Shown: positions 1 through 12,556, counted from the stretch's first letter. The stretch is DNA of 64,000 nt from Phytopythium helicoides (GCA_024867545.1 JANFNE010000018.1:992001-1056000), one strand, 5' to 3'. The notes: a model not told the origin generated them from the letters alone. Program-made: numbers and translations.

Positions 1-3000
1 AAACCTGACGGATTTTGCAAGAAGCATCGGCAAAACCATGGAAGTGCACGGGTATTTGAGCGGGAGTTGGACGAGCAGGAACGACTCATCGTCGACTTGC
101 TTGTGAATTCTAACTGTCCGCTTTTGCGTCGAAGTTATGCGAGAGGTGTATTTGTTCTGCCTTCGACCTGCAGGCGGAGGATACGACTCCGATCCGTTCG
201 GTGGGACTATCGTCCGTTCACTGCCCATTTCTGGAAGACGGCGAAGGCAACTTCTCGCATCTCGTTCAAGGACACCTGAATCGACTAGAGCAGTCGCTCG
301 GGTGGCTTCAGATGCTGACGATGAGCTGCCTCCATTACCGCAACATCGTTTCAAAGTCATTCTTCGATCCGCTCCCGGCCAAGTTTCAACTGGAGCCAGT
401 GATCAGTGCTTCTCGAACTACCTCTCGTGTGAAGCTTAATAGCAACAGCACCAGCAGTAGCAGCAATAGCGATGACGCACCACTATCTACGGATTCCAGA
501 GAAAACAATGACGCTACATCAGAGGACGGTGATTGCAGACTCGTGCCATTGGACGTGTTTCTCAAGGCAGGCGTGCTTTTACCAGTTGACATGTGCGACA
601 TCCTCGGCGTGCTGTACCTGAAGCTGCTGTTTGACCACGAGTTCAAGCAAAACTACACATGCCACTTTGTGGACTGGTACCCGTACTTCATCGAGGTTTA
701 CTTGAAAGCGAGCGAAGAGAACAACGAAGACGGGATGCGAAACCTGTCGCGCTTTATTGATCGCCTTTTCTGCCAGCTTTTCCATAGCACAGCGCAACTT
801 CGAGAGCTTGAGACTGTCTTTGCTAACCGCCATGCACCGCGTCGCCAACGCCGATGGCAACTTCAGCCACCACTACGGCCTGGAGCTTCGTGCGTCGAAT
901 GGCTGATGTCGTTCTTGCTCGATAAACTCAACAGATTGTTCGAGTCGACGCTACGCTCTGCGTCAATCCATCGCCGCGTGACTGATGAAAGTGGCTCATC
1001 AGTGTCGCTGGTTGTTCACACGATGAAGACAGTCGACTGCGGCCGCAGCGTGTTCAAGAAGCGCATTTACGCAAGGTTATGCTCTGATCTACGAACACTC
1101 TTGGTTCACGAAGAAATCACGGCGCAAGTCATTATTAACTCTTTTTCGTCGTTTGGGGAAAAGCCGGTTTTGCATGAGATGTCACTGTATCGCCAGCTCA
1201 TTCGGACATTCGAATTGCTGCAGCAAATGGATCTTCAGCAGCGCCACGTGCTTCAACATGTTGAGTACGAGTCTCAGAATTGGACGTTTGCATTCGTCGC
1301 AGACTACGAGTTGAAGCTGCTGCTCAGCGCATTTCTTTCAGGGATCCCAGCGTGCTTCTCGGCCGATGTGTGGAAGGCAAGCGAATGCGGGAAATCTGAA
1401 GCTAACACCGTTCCGGGAAGCTTAGGCATAAACCCAGTCCATACAGACCAATTTCAGCCCACTCTGCTGGCAAATGCACTGCTGAAACCACTTCAAGAGG
1501 CATTAGAGTCGTGGGCGCATCAAAACGGAAGCCCAGACTGGGTTGATGGGGATGTTGATGCCGACATAGACCCCCAAGCCAAACTTGCAAGCATGAAGGA
1601 CTTTTACGAACTAAATGTCATCGCTAATAGCAGTGTGAATGCGAAAAGCTTCCACCTGCCGCTGCATCACATGCACGCGTCATTAGTGTACGCACTAAGT
1701 CGAATTGTGCTCCCATCGAATGAAGGCGACTGGCTTCAATTGCTTGGCATTGGCGATAACACACTGAGCGAGTGGTGTAACAATCTCAAGTTCTGGTACT
1801 CTGCAGTTGACCATCCACTTCGAGTCTTGCTATTTTCGCGGGAGATAAAGGCGGGTCTTTGGGTACGGAATGGTAACGTGATGCTGCAACAACTGACACA
1901 TTATCACTCCAAGCACTGGCGGTACTTCGGGCTGCATTCCGATCTGTTTACGTGCCAACTTGCAAGCATCGTAATCCCGTCTGGAGGGTTTACTCGCATG
2001 CTCATGCGGCAGTTTCCGTTGAGCACAGTTGATTCACTTGCTCATAAAATTTACACCGACAGTGAAACTGCATCTACTGCTGCTGCCAGGGACGAAGAAA
2101 GCAAGGTTGAAATTGAGATGAATGCACTTCATGAGGCAACAAGCTCGAAGGAAGACCGTGCATGGAGACAACAGCTGGATCTTGCGGAGGAAATGATGAA
2201 GTTGGTACAGCAATTTGTGCTGACACCCGTCAAATTTGCGTTTGGACCCGACAACGCAGCAGGACTTCTGGAGCGAGAAATGCGGCATTGGCTGTCGCTA
2301 GGTCCATTTCTCTCGCAGTGATGTGATATCTCGGATAGACTTGAAGCTGGTGGATCAAATCAAGCAATCGGCAAGCCACGAATGGGCCGACCTGGAAGAC
2401 GAAGAGATCCTCAGCAAAGTTCTGGAACTTGTCGGCGACTACGAAGAACCGCTCACTAAGCGAAAATTGTCTAGCGCTGGGTTGACAGGTGGTGGAGGAG
2501 GGAGCCTTCTAGGCTTTGGGCTGAAAATGACGGGAACATGGAAGCTGAAAGCCGGATCTTTGGACCCGAGTATCGCCACTTTTTGAATGTTTCACACCGT
2601 CCGAGTCACAGCAGTGCGAACAGAACATTCGAAAGTATCGTCCACGAAAGGAAGGCGCCACTAGCTCGCTTGTGTTACCAGTAGTGCCTCGCGCTGAAGA
2701 ATCAGAGGCACTTTGTATCTTGGCTGAGCGTATTCTCAACTCGGAAGATCTGCTCGCGGTGGTGTCTCATTCTTCTTCAAAGCTTCGTTCAGCAACCGAG
2801 TTCCAGGTGGTGGCAGTAGCCAGAAAACAGCTACAAACGGCAGTGGACCCCGTGTTTCCGATAGCTTGGTGCTGGAAGCATTGAGCGCCATTTATGTTGG
2901 GACTCAACTTCTGTCTGGAACCAATTCCACGACCACCATCGAGTCGCCTACCAAGCTCGATGGGTGGAGCGTGAAGGAGGTTTCGAGCTGCTTCCAGCAA

Positions 3001-6000
3001 CAAATCGGTTTCTTCGACAAATTGTGCACTGATGTACCGGTGGGTGAAGGACTTAATGTGAGCATTCTATCCGCTCTGCCATCAGCTACAGACGCAAAAG
3101 AGTGGGGTTGACGATGTGGATGCAATGGCAACCCTGATTGTCAACTCTGCGACCCAGAAGTCCTCAATGTGTCGATCGTACGTAGAGAAGCTGAATCCGA
3201 AGAATACGACAGAAGATGCAGAGGCTGCAAGGGATGAGAAAGAACAGTGGAGGAAGTCGCGCCAACAGCATCGATGAGACGGCTTCGGACAGCAAGCAGC
3301 AGGCGCGCGAAATGATGCGAAGACGGCAGCAAATGATTCTGGAGAAAATGCGCTCTCAGCAGATGCAGTTTTTGTCATCCCACGGGGAGCCCTCTGCTGT
3401 CGCAGACCAAAATGGACATGACGACGATGCAGTGGATGAAAGCGATCACAGCGGGTCGGACGATAGTGATGAGGAGGTCGAGGAAGAGGATGAAGAAGAT
3501 GAGTGGGGATTTCCGACTGGGCATGTCGATGTGAACATTTACTTGGATCACATTTCGTCTGCTCTAACGGCGATGTGCGAGCAAAGTCGGCCGCGAAGTG
3601 GAAGTATTGCTGGGAAAACTCGACGCCGTCGTAGCCTACGGCGGAACTCGCTCTCAGTCGATCCTAACGAAGCATGGGGTTCCTCATCGACTCGGAATGG
3701 ACTGAGTAATCGCGAATGCGACGACAGCTCTCCGATTGAAGAAGAATTGGAAGAGTGCGGTTTGTGCCGACTTCCGTGTGACCCTCGCTCCATGGAGTCG
3801 ACTTTCGGATTGGTCGGGATGATCGTTCCAACCAAGCTGACACACAAAATGGGAAATGTGTGCAACAAGTCGAACGAATACTTCAAGCCTGCGCCAGGGC
3901 TGCGAGTCCTCCTCCCAGGCTCAAATGAAGCAGCTCGCCTTCAGCTCAACGATGCTGTGGTATGGAGCTGCGGCCATGCGATTCACCATGCATGCCTCAA
4001 GTCATACTTGGTGTCTCTGTGGAAACAGAAGGCCCATCGTGCCGCCTTTGAGCTCGTCGGTGGCGACGAGCGGCTGCTGTGCGAGCGTGACATGGAGTTC
4101 GTGTGTCCAATATGCCGCCGCTTGTCCAACTGCCTTGTGCCCAGCGTGTCAGCTGAGCGCCTTGCTTCTTTCCAGCCCTTAGTCCGTCCTCGCCCTGCGC
4201 GCTCTCTCGGGTCGATGGACGTGGACGAGCTGGAAAGTGAGAAGGAGGAGTCAAAAGACGACGCGTATGCGGATGCCGATCCAGTTGCGTTCCTGCCTTG
4301 GCTTGATGCACAGATGAGCTTCCGCGACGACAGCCCTCAAGTCAAGCGCCGCCGATCTCGAGCGATGTCGAGCTTCATCATGCGTCAGCCGTCACTGTCA
4401 TCCTCGTCAAGCTCTGCCACAAATGAGAATGAACGGAACGTGACTCTGGAGCGTGAGATTGGAGCCTTCTGCCACGAGATCGTGCTACTCTGTGCTCGAG
4501 CTCAGCTTCACTTACCGCTGCTAATGAAGGGGACTAGTCTCGATGACGAAAGCAGCGTGGAGTCCGAGCTGCAGCAGATTGGCTCGGAGATTGGGGCACA
4601 GACTCCGGCATGGCATCTGCTATTGCGCTGCTTGGGTGTCCAGATGACCATCGTCCAGCGCGAGAAGCAACTGCTCGGTGGAGATGATGCCACAGTCGAC
4701 AAGTGGCAGCTGAAGTCGATGCGGCAGGTCGCACAAGTTGCCGTTGCAGCTGCTGCGGTTTCAGCACATAGCTCGCTGGCGTGGACAGTCATTGACGCTC
4801 CTGACAACAAGCGTTTTGAGCTTTTCTTGTCCAAGCTCAACGGGATCCTCTTCGGCCAGCAAGTTCTGTTTGAGGAGAAGGACTCACGTCCATCAAAGGA
4901 ATCGGCATGCGCATCTATCTACAGCGACTGGGTCGACGAAGTGCTGGTTGGGACACCGCTTCTCGCTCATCCGAACTTGTTTGCGTGCTACCTCATGCGA
5001 CTTGTGGGGAAGCTTTGCGATCTGCGATCTCGACAAGGAACTCGATCCAAGGCGAGCACGAGCACAGAGGAAATGGCTCGTGAAGCGTTCTATTCAGCGC
5101 GCGTGCTCGTCACGGCGAAAATCCTCCAGTCGCTGTGCTGCATTCGTCTACACGCAGAGACGCAGGCTGAAGAGGAACCGGCGAGTGTCGACCACCACGA
5201 GTATGTGGAGAAGGCGATTGACGACTTTGAGGCCGTCGAGTCTCTCAAGGACGCGTATTCGTGGATGTCTCGCTTGATGTCACGAACACGTCTAGTGCGT
5301 TCGACTGTACTTAGCGACAGCGATAGCTCGCGAGCCTTGGGATGCTACGAAAGTCGAGGAAGCACTCGGCGAAATGTGCCTACCACTCGTGGAGCAGATG
5401 CTTTTGCTCATGGATGTGGTGCTGCCGCTTGCTGGACTTCAATCGTCTGATGAGTCATCTTGCAACAGCAGCTGCACCGTGCGCTGTTTGTGACGGACTG
5501 CACCCGGACACTTCGTCTGCGTCTCGACTCGATCGCAGGTCTGCGAAAGCTTCACCTTCCGCCGTTGCGACTGTTCTTTCATCGTCAGACCTTCCCGCCG
5601 GGCCAACGCACGCTGTGCCAGCTCTGGGGTGCGCAGCTCGAGTCGAAGGCTGCAGTGTGTCGGCGTGCGAGATCGCTGAGTGGGCTCTCATCGCCGCTGT
5701 CGCCAACCGCACTGTGGCTGACGCTTTCTCCAGCATCGAAGGCTGTCGCACCACCCAGCATGGACCTTCGGGCTCACATGCAGCAGCTAACCCGCCGCGA
5801 CGTAGGCGTCAAGCGCGATCGGATCATCATGGATCTGCCGCGGGCGTACATGGACCTGTTCATGAGGTACAACCGGAAGCCGGCAGGGCTTTGCCCGACG
5901 TGTAATCAGCTGCCACAGCATCCTGGGATCTGCCTGCTTTGTGGGGCTGTAGTGTGCTGCTTCTCGTCGTGCTGTGAGGTGCCAGCGGGCGGGGACAGCG

Positions 6001-6299
6001 CCACGGGCGTTGGCGAGTGCACGCAGCACGCCCAGACGTGTGGCGCCGGACTTGGCGCGTTCCTGCTGCTGCGAGCGTGCACTGTGGTGCTGTTCCTGGG
6101 CAACGAGCGGCGCTGCGTGTGGGGCAGCCTGTATGTTGACAAGAACGGCGAGGAGGACCCGTACCTGCGGCGAGGCAAAGCGCTGTTCCTGGACGCGGCT
6201 CGACTGCTGGCGCTCGAGACGCTGCTTGTGTCTCACGCGTACAGCCAGAACACGGCGATCCTGACGAACACATCTCGGCGCGACGGCCGGCGGTACTAA
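1..6299 (+). CDS. UBR-type E3 ubiquitin ligase (N-recognin), 3' part, frameshifted
   Basis: Binds destabilising N-terminal residues and ubiquitinates the carrier protein (N-degron pathway). The gene enters from the left. Its first codons (frame 1) carry the end of a UBR-box zinc finger (PDGFCKKH). A large helical region follows in frame 3 to about 2312. A RING-type finger lies at about 3750-4130 (ECGLC..C, SCGHAIHHACLKSYL, FVCPICRRL), preceded by the family's basic KQ-AREMM..MRSQQMQF helix at about 3290-3365. The C-terminal UBR cap is at about 5875-6230 (GLCPTCNQ, ICLLCG, TQHAQTCGAGLGAFLL, RRGKALFL). The protein is not in one frame. It moves 1>3 near 195, 3>1 near 2312, 1>2 at 2566-2585, 2>1 near 2855, 1>2 near 3106, 2>3 near 3205, 3>1 near 5335 and 1>3 near 5458. 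Several shifts sit at C or T runs and are repaired by one base, so assembly indels are the likely cause. A pseudogene is not excluded. The family assignment is secure; exact exon structure is not. Confidence 0.9.
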
Positions 6300-6377
6300 T
6301 CAAACGAATGCACGGGAGATGAAGTTTTGCGGCCTGTTTGAAGGATAAATAGACGGCTGGATGCCGTGGCCAGCCAG

Positions 6378-6827
6378 CTACAGGTCGAATGGGTCGTCCT
6401 CGCGCAGGGACTCCTTGATCGGCGCGAGCTGTCGGCGCGTGAGCAGCCGGCGGAACTCGATGGCGAGCTGCTGGCGCTGCAGGTAGGCGTCGAGCACGGA
6501 GAACCAGGCGCCGACCTCCTGCTCGGAGCGCGCCTTGACGTACAGCGCGCGGCCGGAGCGCAGCTGCACGCAGAGTCCGTGGCGGCGGCCGCTCCAGTAG
6601 AAGACGTTGGCGACAAAGTCCTCGCGCAGCAGCTTGGCGTCGGGGCGGTCGCTCTTGCGGTAGGTCAGCACGCCGTCCTCGAAGGAGAAGAAGCGCTTCT
6701 TCCACGACTTGACGCGGGCGCCGCGCTTGACGAGGAAGCCGCACATGCGGGGCGTGGCGGGCGGCAGCGGCGAGTTCATGTTGGCATGGAGGGCGAGCTC
6801 TGGGGTGAGATGGAAAGTGTCGGGCAT
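6378..6827 (-). CDS. small PH-domain protein
   Basis: About 149 aa from the ATG at 6827 (MPDTFHL). Other in-frame ATGs exist at 6884 and 6779. Almost the whole protein is one pleckstrin-homology domain: a first strand with GFLVKRG, then the diagnostic SWKKRFFSFEDGVLTYRKS, and a C-terminal helix with the invariant Trp (SEQEVGAWFSVLDAYL). PH domains bind phosphoinositides or proteins at membranes, so a membrane-proximal adaptor role is inferred. The tail is basic then acidic and ends DDPFDL. The gene is convergent with the UBR ligase, with the two stops about 80 bp apart. No catalytic domain is visible. Confidence 0.75.
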   Translation of the reverse strand: MPDTFHLTPELALHANMNSPLPPATPRMCGFLVKRGARVKSWKKRFFSFEDGVLTYRKSDRPDAKLLREDFVANVFYWSGRRHGLCVQLRSGRALYVKARSEQEVGAWFSVLDAYLQRQQLAIEFRRLLTRRQLAPIKESLREDDPFDL

Positions 6828-6884
6828 GGTCGGGGCGAGGTGGCGGAAGCAGGCATGACATGGGCGTCCCACTGTGCCTCTCAA

Positions 6885-7539
6885 GGTGAATCTCGAGCAT
6901 GAACTGTTGGGATCGGCGCTGGCGTTTTGTATGGGATCGAGCCTGTGAGAGCTGTTGTTGAGCGTAAAAGAGTGGCGCGCGAGGGTTCCTGCCTGCGGGA
7001 GTTGAAGCTGCGACTTTTGAAGCGGTGTCTGCCCTCATTCCACCTCCACAACTGGATCCGGAGATCAGGGTGGCTCGTCTGAAAGAATGCCGGTGACTAT
7101 AGAAATGGACCTGCCAAAGAGCATGGGAGATGATTTGTGATGCGCGCTTGGCTTCCCGCCGAGTCCATGGCGTGACGCGGCCGTGACTGCTCTCTGCCCA
7201 TGGGCCACTCCACGCGAGAAACTCCAGGCTTGGGCAGTGGCAACGATCCCATCATCTTCGATGGAGTTCCAGCCATTGTGCTCTTCCAGCAGTCGAAGGA
7301 GACAGTTTTTGTGCTGGAAGATTGTTGCAATGCAGTGCTAGACGATTGCAATGGCCAAAGTGCTGGACGTGCGTGTTGCAACTTCAATGAGCAATTGACG
7401 GACAGCGAGCAAGTCGATGAACAGATGACAACTACAGCAAGATGTGGCTGAAGAGCTCCTTGCTGCAGGAGTCAAGAATGCACGAATCCATACAAAAACC
7501 TCGAGTCTCTATTCATGATCACGCCCTGCTTTGCCTTCT
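6885..7539. other. intergenic region, no gene recognised
   Basis: About 650 bp upstream of the PH gene and downstream of the 7540-9327 gene. Short open frames on both strands (for example 7200-7451) have no recognisable domain and no convincing codon bias. No repeat or RNA gene was seen. Confidence 0.5.
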
Positions 7540-9327
7540 TCATGCGGCTCGCTTGCGCTTGCCTGGCTGCTTCTGGTCGCCACCCGCGCTGTCCATGAAG
7601 AAGAGCGCCTCGGGCTGCTCCAGCGGCTGCTGCTGGCCGTTGGCGTCGCCCACGACGATCGCCGGCCGCTGCGTCTGCCGCCGCTTGGCGCGCTTGGCGT
7701 CGCGCTCAGTTGCCGCCACGAACACCTCGAAGCTCTGCATTGACACCCGTTAGTGGTCTCTTCATGAAAATATCATAGCAAGCAGCAAAACAACACGCAC
7801 CAGTTGCATGGCGAGCAGCTTGTCGAGCGTCACGGCCGAGTCGGAGAGCAGCACACTGGCTGGGAGCGGCGCGTCGTCGGATCCAGCAGCGGCACGAGCT
7901 GAAGTTGACAAATTCTGCACTGCGACGCGGAGATCCTCGTGCTGGGCGAGGCCACGCAGCTGGCGCTTGGCCTCCACAATCCACGTGCTGAACAAGTGCG
8001 GCAGCGGCACGCGCGCGAGAGCAGCACTCGCCGCAGACACGGCTGGGAGCGTCTGCTTGCGCTGCGTGCGCATGAAGATCGTTGCTTGCCGCACGCACAC
8101 GATGGCACGGAGGACATCAGTGTCTGACCCCGACTCGAACAGCGTGGACGGAGACGCCAACGCCTGCGTATACAGCGCACCAACGCATTCGAGGACGGCT
8201 CGCCAGTCCTCAGCCGACAGTCCGTCATCCTCTTCCTCGTCCTCTTCGGATGTGTAGGACGCAGGCTTGGGCAGTGTGGAGAGCGCAGTGAGCACGCGCA
8301 CGAGCCACGCGCGGTCGATGCCACTCGCCAGCTGTGCCTTGCGGCCTCGCTGCTGCGCCGCAAACACGGTCCGCTGCACAGCCGTCTGCGCCATGGGCAC
8401 CGCGTCAAGCTGGTGGCTCGCGAGCTTGCTGTTCTTGCGCTTGGTGTTGTCCTCTTCATCGCTCGTCGCATCGCTGTCGCTGTCACTGTCGCTGTCCGAG
8501 TTGGAGGCGCGCGCGACTGGGAATCGCACGGCCAGCGCCACGAAGGCCGCAAACACGCGCGCCAACTCAGCGTCGTAGTCCACGGCGTCCTTCTTTGAAG
8601 GCTGAGGGCGGTAGAAGCCCGTCCAAGGCGCCGCGAGCACATCGTCCAGCTCCACGGGGGCAGCGATGGCCAGCGCGTCCACCTGCACGAGTGTCTGCAG
8701 TGCCTCGCGCACCGCATCGACCTGCTTGGCTGCGCTCGCTGTATCATCCACGTTCCACGCATCCTTTGCCCACACCGCCGCAAGCTTGGCGACCGTGTCG
8801 GCAATTCGCCGAGCGAGCGCGCCGCACTTGGAGCGCTGCTGGTCTGGGGCCTCGTACCGCCGCGCGACGACAGCCGCGAACTCTCCAACCAGCAGCTTCA
8901 CACGCACGACCAGCGCCTCGCTGTCCTCGCTGTCTTGGTCCTTGTCGTCGCCCGCAACGGCGCAGATGCCGGCCAGCGCCGCGGTCTCGTGCAGCGTCAG
9001 AGCTCGCTCTACATCGGCCTCATTGAGCAGCTCCGTGCCGCTCGTCAGCTGCTTCTTGACTGGCGCCGACGGCTTCAAGCTGGCGTGCAGCGCATCCAGC
9101 TTGTCGGCCAGCGAGGCCGCAAGCGCGTCGCTCTCGCGTGCCAGGTGCGCCTTGAGCGGCCCGCGCGGCAGCTTGGCCGCCGCGTCCTGCAGGAGAGCGC
9201 GCAGCCGCTGGGCGTCACGCCAGAACAGCGGCACCTCATCCTGCTGCTGCTGCTGTTGCTGTTGCTGCCATTGCTTGAACACAGCGCGGCCGAACTCGTC
9301 CAGGAAGCGCGCGGCCTTGACGTCCAT
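7540..9327 (-). CDS. uncharacterised protein, possibly nucleolar (two exons)
   Basis: I do not recognise the family. Exon 1 runs 9327-7801 (ATG at 9327, 509 codons). An intron at 7800-7735 (66 nt, GTGCGT...CAG, with a CTAAC branch-like site) is removed, and exon 2 (7734-7540) adds 64 residues, giving 573 aa. Splicing is in phase and removes a premature stop at 7762. The N-terminus has a polyglutamine run near residue 20. The body is Ala/Leu-rich and helical. A Ser-Asp repeat (DSDSDSDSD) and an acidic EEDEEEDD stretch interrupt it. The C-terminus is Lys/Arg-rich (KRAKRRQ, PGKRKRAA). Acidic patches with basic NLS-like ends are common in nucleolar or ribosome-biogenesis factors; that role is only inferred. 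Confidence 0.75.
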
Positions 9328-9384
9328 GGTGGCTGCGTCCGTTGGTGGCGAGATGCTGCTGGCCAGTGGCCAAGACGCGTTGCT

Positions 9385-9480
9385 CTGGAGCGGCCCATAT
9401 CTTCTTCTGGAGCGCTCTATATATTGTTGTGGAGCGATCTATATGGAATATTCTGGAGCGCTCCGTGTGGTGATCTATAT
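9385..9480. repeat. 22-bp-period promoter repeat
   Basis: Four degenerate copies of a CTGGAGCGCTCTATAT-like unit start at 9385, 9407, 9429 and 9453, i.e. every 22-24 bp. They lie 60-150 bp upstream of the ATG at 9327, so they fall in that gene's promoter/5' leader. No coding function is evident. The spacing, two helical turns, would suit arrayed protein-binding sites, which is inference only. Confidence 0.6.
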
Positions 9481-10215
9481 GGTTATGTGGCGCGCACGCG
9501 CCAGACTACAGTTGAATCTGGCATGGGTACATAAAGGCAAGCACGCGAACGCAACTGGGAGCGCACGAACGCAAGCCTCGTGATGGCAGCCCGTCCTGCT
9601 GTTGCCGCCGCCAGCAGCGACAATTGGATCAGCCATCGTACAGTATGATGTGTACGCGGATCCCTTTTTGCGAGCGCACGCCTTCTCTTGTCTTCTCCGC
9701 ACAAAGATTTGGAGCAGGTGAGTCCAACCCACGATGATTCGCGGGGCAGACAGCGTGTCTCGGGGGGAAGAATCCTGAGGTGTCCGCAGCCACTCCCTCA
9801 GGATTCTGCTCGGCTCCGGTGCCGGAGCCAAGCCACCTCTCTCCCTCTGCCTCTTGAAAATCAGCATCTTCTTTTTATGAAGCGTGGTCGCCCGCCCGCC
9901 AGCTCACGGAGGGGGATGCGCGCTCTTTCCCTCCCGACGGAGATGCGCCTTGCAGTTCAGCCGATCCGAAAAGTGGATGGATCGGGCGAAGGATGGTGAT
10001 CACCATCGCTGGGACAGCAAGGAGGAGGAGGGAGGATCAGATCCCGAGGCGAGGGAGGAGCATTCCGTTTCCACACCTGACATCACCTGCGGCGCGCCGC
10101 GGTGGTCATCACCGATTCGTGAGTCCATCCACTCCCAGCATGTTTTCATGTCGCGCGAAGGTCGCGCGAGTATCCCCGCCGCCACCTCCTGCGGCCACCT
10201 GCGAGCCGATCCGGC
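9481..10215. other. intergenic region between divergent genes
   Basis: Divergent spacer between the 7540-9327 gene and the pantothenate kinase gene. Open frames here lack domains. It presumably holds both promoters and 5' leaders. A near-inverted short element (GAATCCTGAGG / CCTCAGGATTC) is present at about 9770-9808 and could form a hairpin. Confidence 0.4.
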
Positions 10216-11724
10216 ATGCTGCTGCTGGCGCCGGCGGCCGGCGCGGGCGCGCACCGCCACGCCGTCTTCTGGACGCGCGTCTTCTTGTTCGGCGCGTCGT
10301 GCGTGGCGGGGCTGCTGGTCGCGCGCAAGCGCAAGCTGCACCGCTTCCACCTGCACGTGCTGTCGACAAAGTCGCACGACTTTGGCGGCTTTTTCGGCGC
10401 CGACATTGGCGGCTCGCTGGCCAAGCTCGTCTACTTTGAGCCGGCGGCCGACGCGCCAGAGCGCACGGGCGCCTTCGAGGCCACGCGCCGCGCCGAGGGA
10501 TGCATCCTGCAGGTCGAGCGCTTCCTGCTCGCGCTCGATTCGCACGACAGGCAGCGCGCTGCGCACCGCGACGAGCGGCTCTCGCTGCCGGGGCTCGGGG
10601 GCACCATACACTTTATCAGGTGCGCGGGTATTTGCTGGTGGTGGAGGTGGGCTCGAGCGCTAATGGAGAGGACCGGCAGCTTCCAGACGTCCACGATGGA
10701 GCGCGTGGTTGAATTCGTGCGCAGGAGGTTCTTCCACCGGCATATCAAGACCATTGCCTGCACGGGCGGCGGCGCCTTCAAGGTGCGTTGCGAGCTCAAG
10801 TGTTGCGGCGATTCGCAGTGGAGATAGGCTAACCGACTTGTCGTGTCTGGACTCGGGCAGTTCGCGCCGCTGCTGGACGCCAAGCTCGGCATCCACGTGC
10901 GCAAGGTCGACGAGATGGACGCGCTCATGCGCGGGCTCACCTTCACGCTGCAGACGGCGGTCGACGAGTGCTACACGTTCGTGGTGCGTCCCATGCTTTT
11001 GCCCCCTCCGCAAGAGATGATATGTAGCTGATCACGGTTGTCTGTTGTTCAGGATGTGGTGCCGAGTCCGTCGGGACGACTGAGCGGCACGCGCACAGTG
11101 GTGCCGACGCCGCCGCCCGAGGCGCTGTACCCGTTCCTGCTGGTGAACATTGGCTCGGGCGTGAGCATCCTCAAGGTCACGGGCGAGAGCGAGTTTGAGC
11201 GCGTGTCGGGCTCGAGTCTGGGCGGCGGCACGTTCTGGGGGCTGCTGCGCGCGCTGTCGCGGCTGCAGTCGTTCGACGAGGCCATGGATGCAGCGGCCGA
11301 AGGCGACTCGACAGCCGTGGACATGACGGTGGGCGACATTTACGGACCGGCAGGATACGCGCAGTTCCAGCTGCGCGCCGACACTGTGGCCAGCAGCTTT
11401 GGCGGCAGTGCTCGCGCGACTTCCGGCGCTGCCAAGCCGCGCGACGAGGACGTGGCGCGCGCGCTGCTCTTCATGATCACGCAGAACCTGGGGCAGGTCG
11501 CGTACCTGAATGCTCGGCGCGTGGGCACTAGCCGTATCTACTTCTCGGGCAATTTCTTGCGGCGCAACGAGACGGCATGCCGGCAGCTGAGCTACGCCAT
11601 CGACTTTTGGTCCAAGTCGGCCATGCAGGCACAGTTTTTCCGGCACGAGGGGTACTTTGGCGCGCTCGGTGCGCTGGTGGCGACCCGCGACCACGTCTTG
11701 CCGGCCACGGCGGTCAGCGTGTAG
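10216..11724 (+). CDS. pantothenate kinase (eukaryotic PANK type), four exons
   Basis: Catalyses ATP-dependent phosphorylation of pantothenate, the first and usually rate-limiting step of coenzyme A synthesis. Exons 10216-10619, 10671-10782, 10861-10983 and 11053-11724 join in phase to 436 aa. The introns are 51, 78 and 69 nt and all start GTGCG. Family landmarks appear in order: FGADIGGSLAKLVYFEP (ATP-binding strand), GGTIHFIR, ACTGGGAFK, KVDEMDALMRGL, LLVNIGSGVSILKV, SGSSLGGGTFWGLL, DMTVGDIYG, a regulatory/dimer segment with ASSFG, then YFSGNFLRRNE and HEGYFGALGAL. Before the core is a hydrophobic segment (VFLFGASCVAGLLVA) that could be a membrane anchor or organelle signal. Several human PANKs are organelle-associated, but here that is inference. 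Family assignment is firm. Confidence 0.93.
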
Positions 11725-12556
11725 AGAGCGAGACAATCATCGAGGGCACAACACGTTGTCGCGGTTGCAGTCAACAACGAGGAGAGCGAGAGACACTTGA
11801 GGCGTGGACAGAGCAGCATGTTGTTGTGATACATTCGGCGTGCTGCCGATCCTCTCCATGGACAGCACAGCACACCATGCAGCAACACACCCCCACGAGT
11901 GGGCCATGTGTAGTACATGGTATGTGTGACTTGTGCGTGCGTGGCGAGGGCGGTCTCCGGACGTTTTCGATTCCAATCGTCTGTCCTGGTGCTGGCGCGA
12001 GGATGGGGCGGTGATCACGAGCGCAAAATGCTGAACCGCGTGCGGTGTTGTGTGGAGCGAGCGTCCCACTGTTGCGTCTGCTGCCGACGCCATCGGAACG
12101 AGATTGAAGCAGCGCATCTCCCGTGCTGCGCGTCTGTTTCCACGTGCCACTGTGCTGGTAATGTCACTTTGCGTGCGGAGAATGAGCTGCGTGGGATGGA
12201 TGGATGGATTTCGAACCTGTGATGACACGCGGCGGCGCCAGCAATGAAGCACTGGTTGCAGTTCCATCATCGAGAAGCTCGAGTGATTGCTGTGGAACCA
12301 TGTATCCACTGGCCATGGCTGGTCCGAATGAGCGGCAGAAGAATTAGCAGGAACACGAGCGAGCGTCATGGTCGGCTGCAGAATGATGCTGTAGCGAGCC
12401 GCAAGCACCATGGGGCAGGAATAGTGAAGAACAAAAGCAGCTAGTGATGTGTGTGTTTGAGAATCTCTCCATGTGTACTATACAGCCCTTAAGTTATGCA
12501 CCGACGCGACTTAAATACTTGTGGTGGTGGTGGTGGTGGCGGGAGGGTGAGAGGCT
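11725..12556. other. intergenic region with a GTG microsatellite
   Basis: About 830 bp between the convergent pantothenate kinase and 12557-12940 genes. Open frames here are short and look non-coding. A (GTG)n run lies at 12521-12539, just past the stop of the minus-strand gene. No RNA gene seen. Confidence 0.5.

Noticed and set aside
5860..7038. 392-codon Arg/Ala-rich open frame on the minus strand
   Set aside because: It overlaps the conserved C-terminal cap of the UBR ligase and the PH gene; composition is that of a GC-rich shadow frame.
8334..9026. 230-codon open frame on the plus strand
   Set aside because: Antisense to the 7540-9327 gene, Arg/Pro-rich, no domain.
12175..12240. Possible tRNA (GGTTCGAAATCC-like loop on the minus strand)
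   Set aside because: The flanking bases do not pair into a T-arm or acceptor stem.
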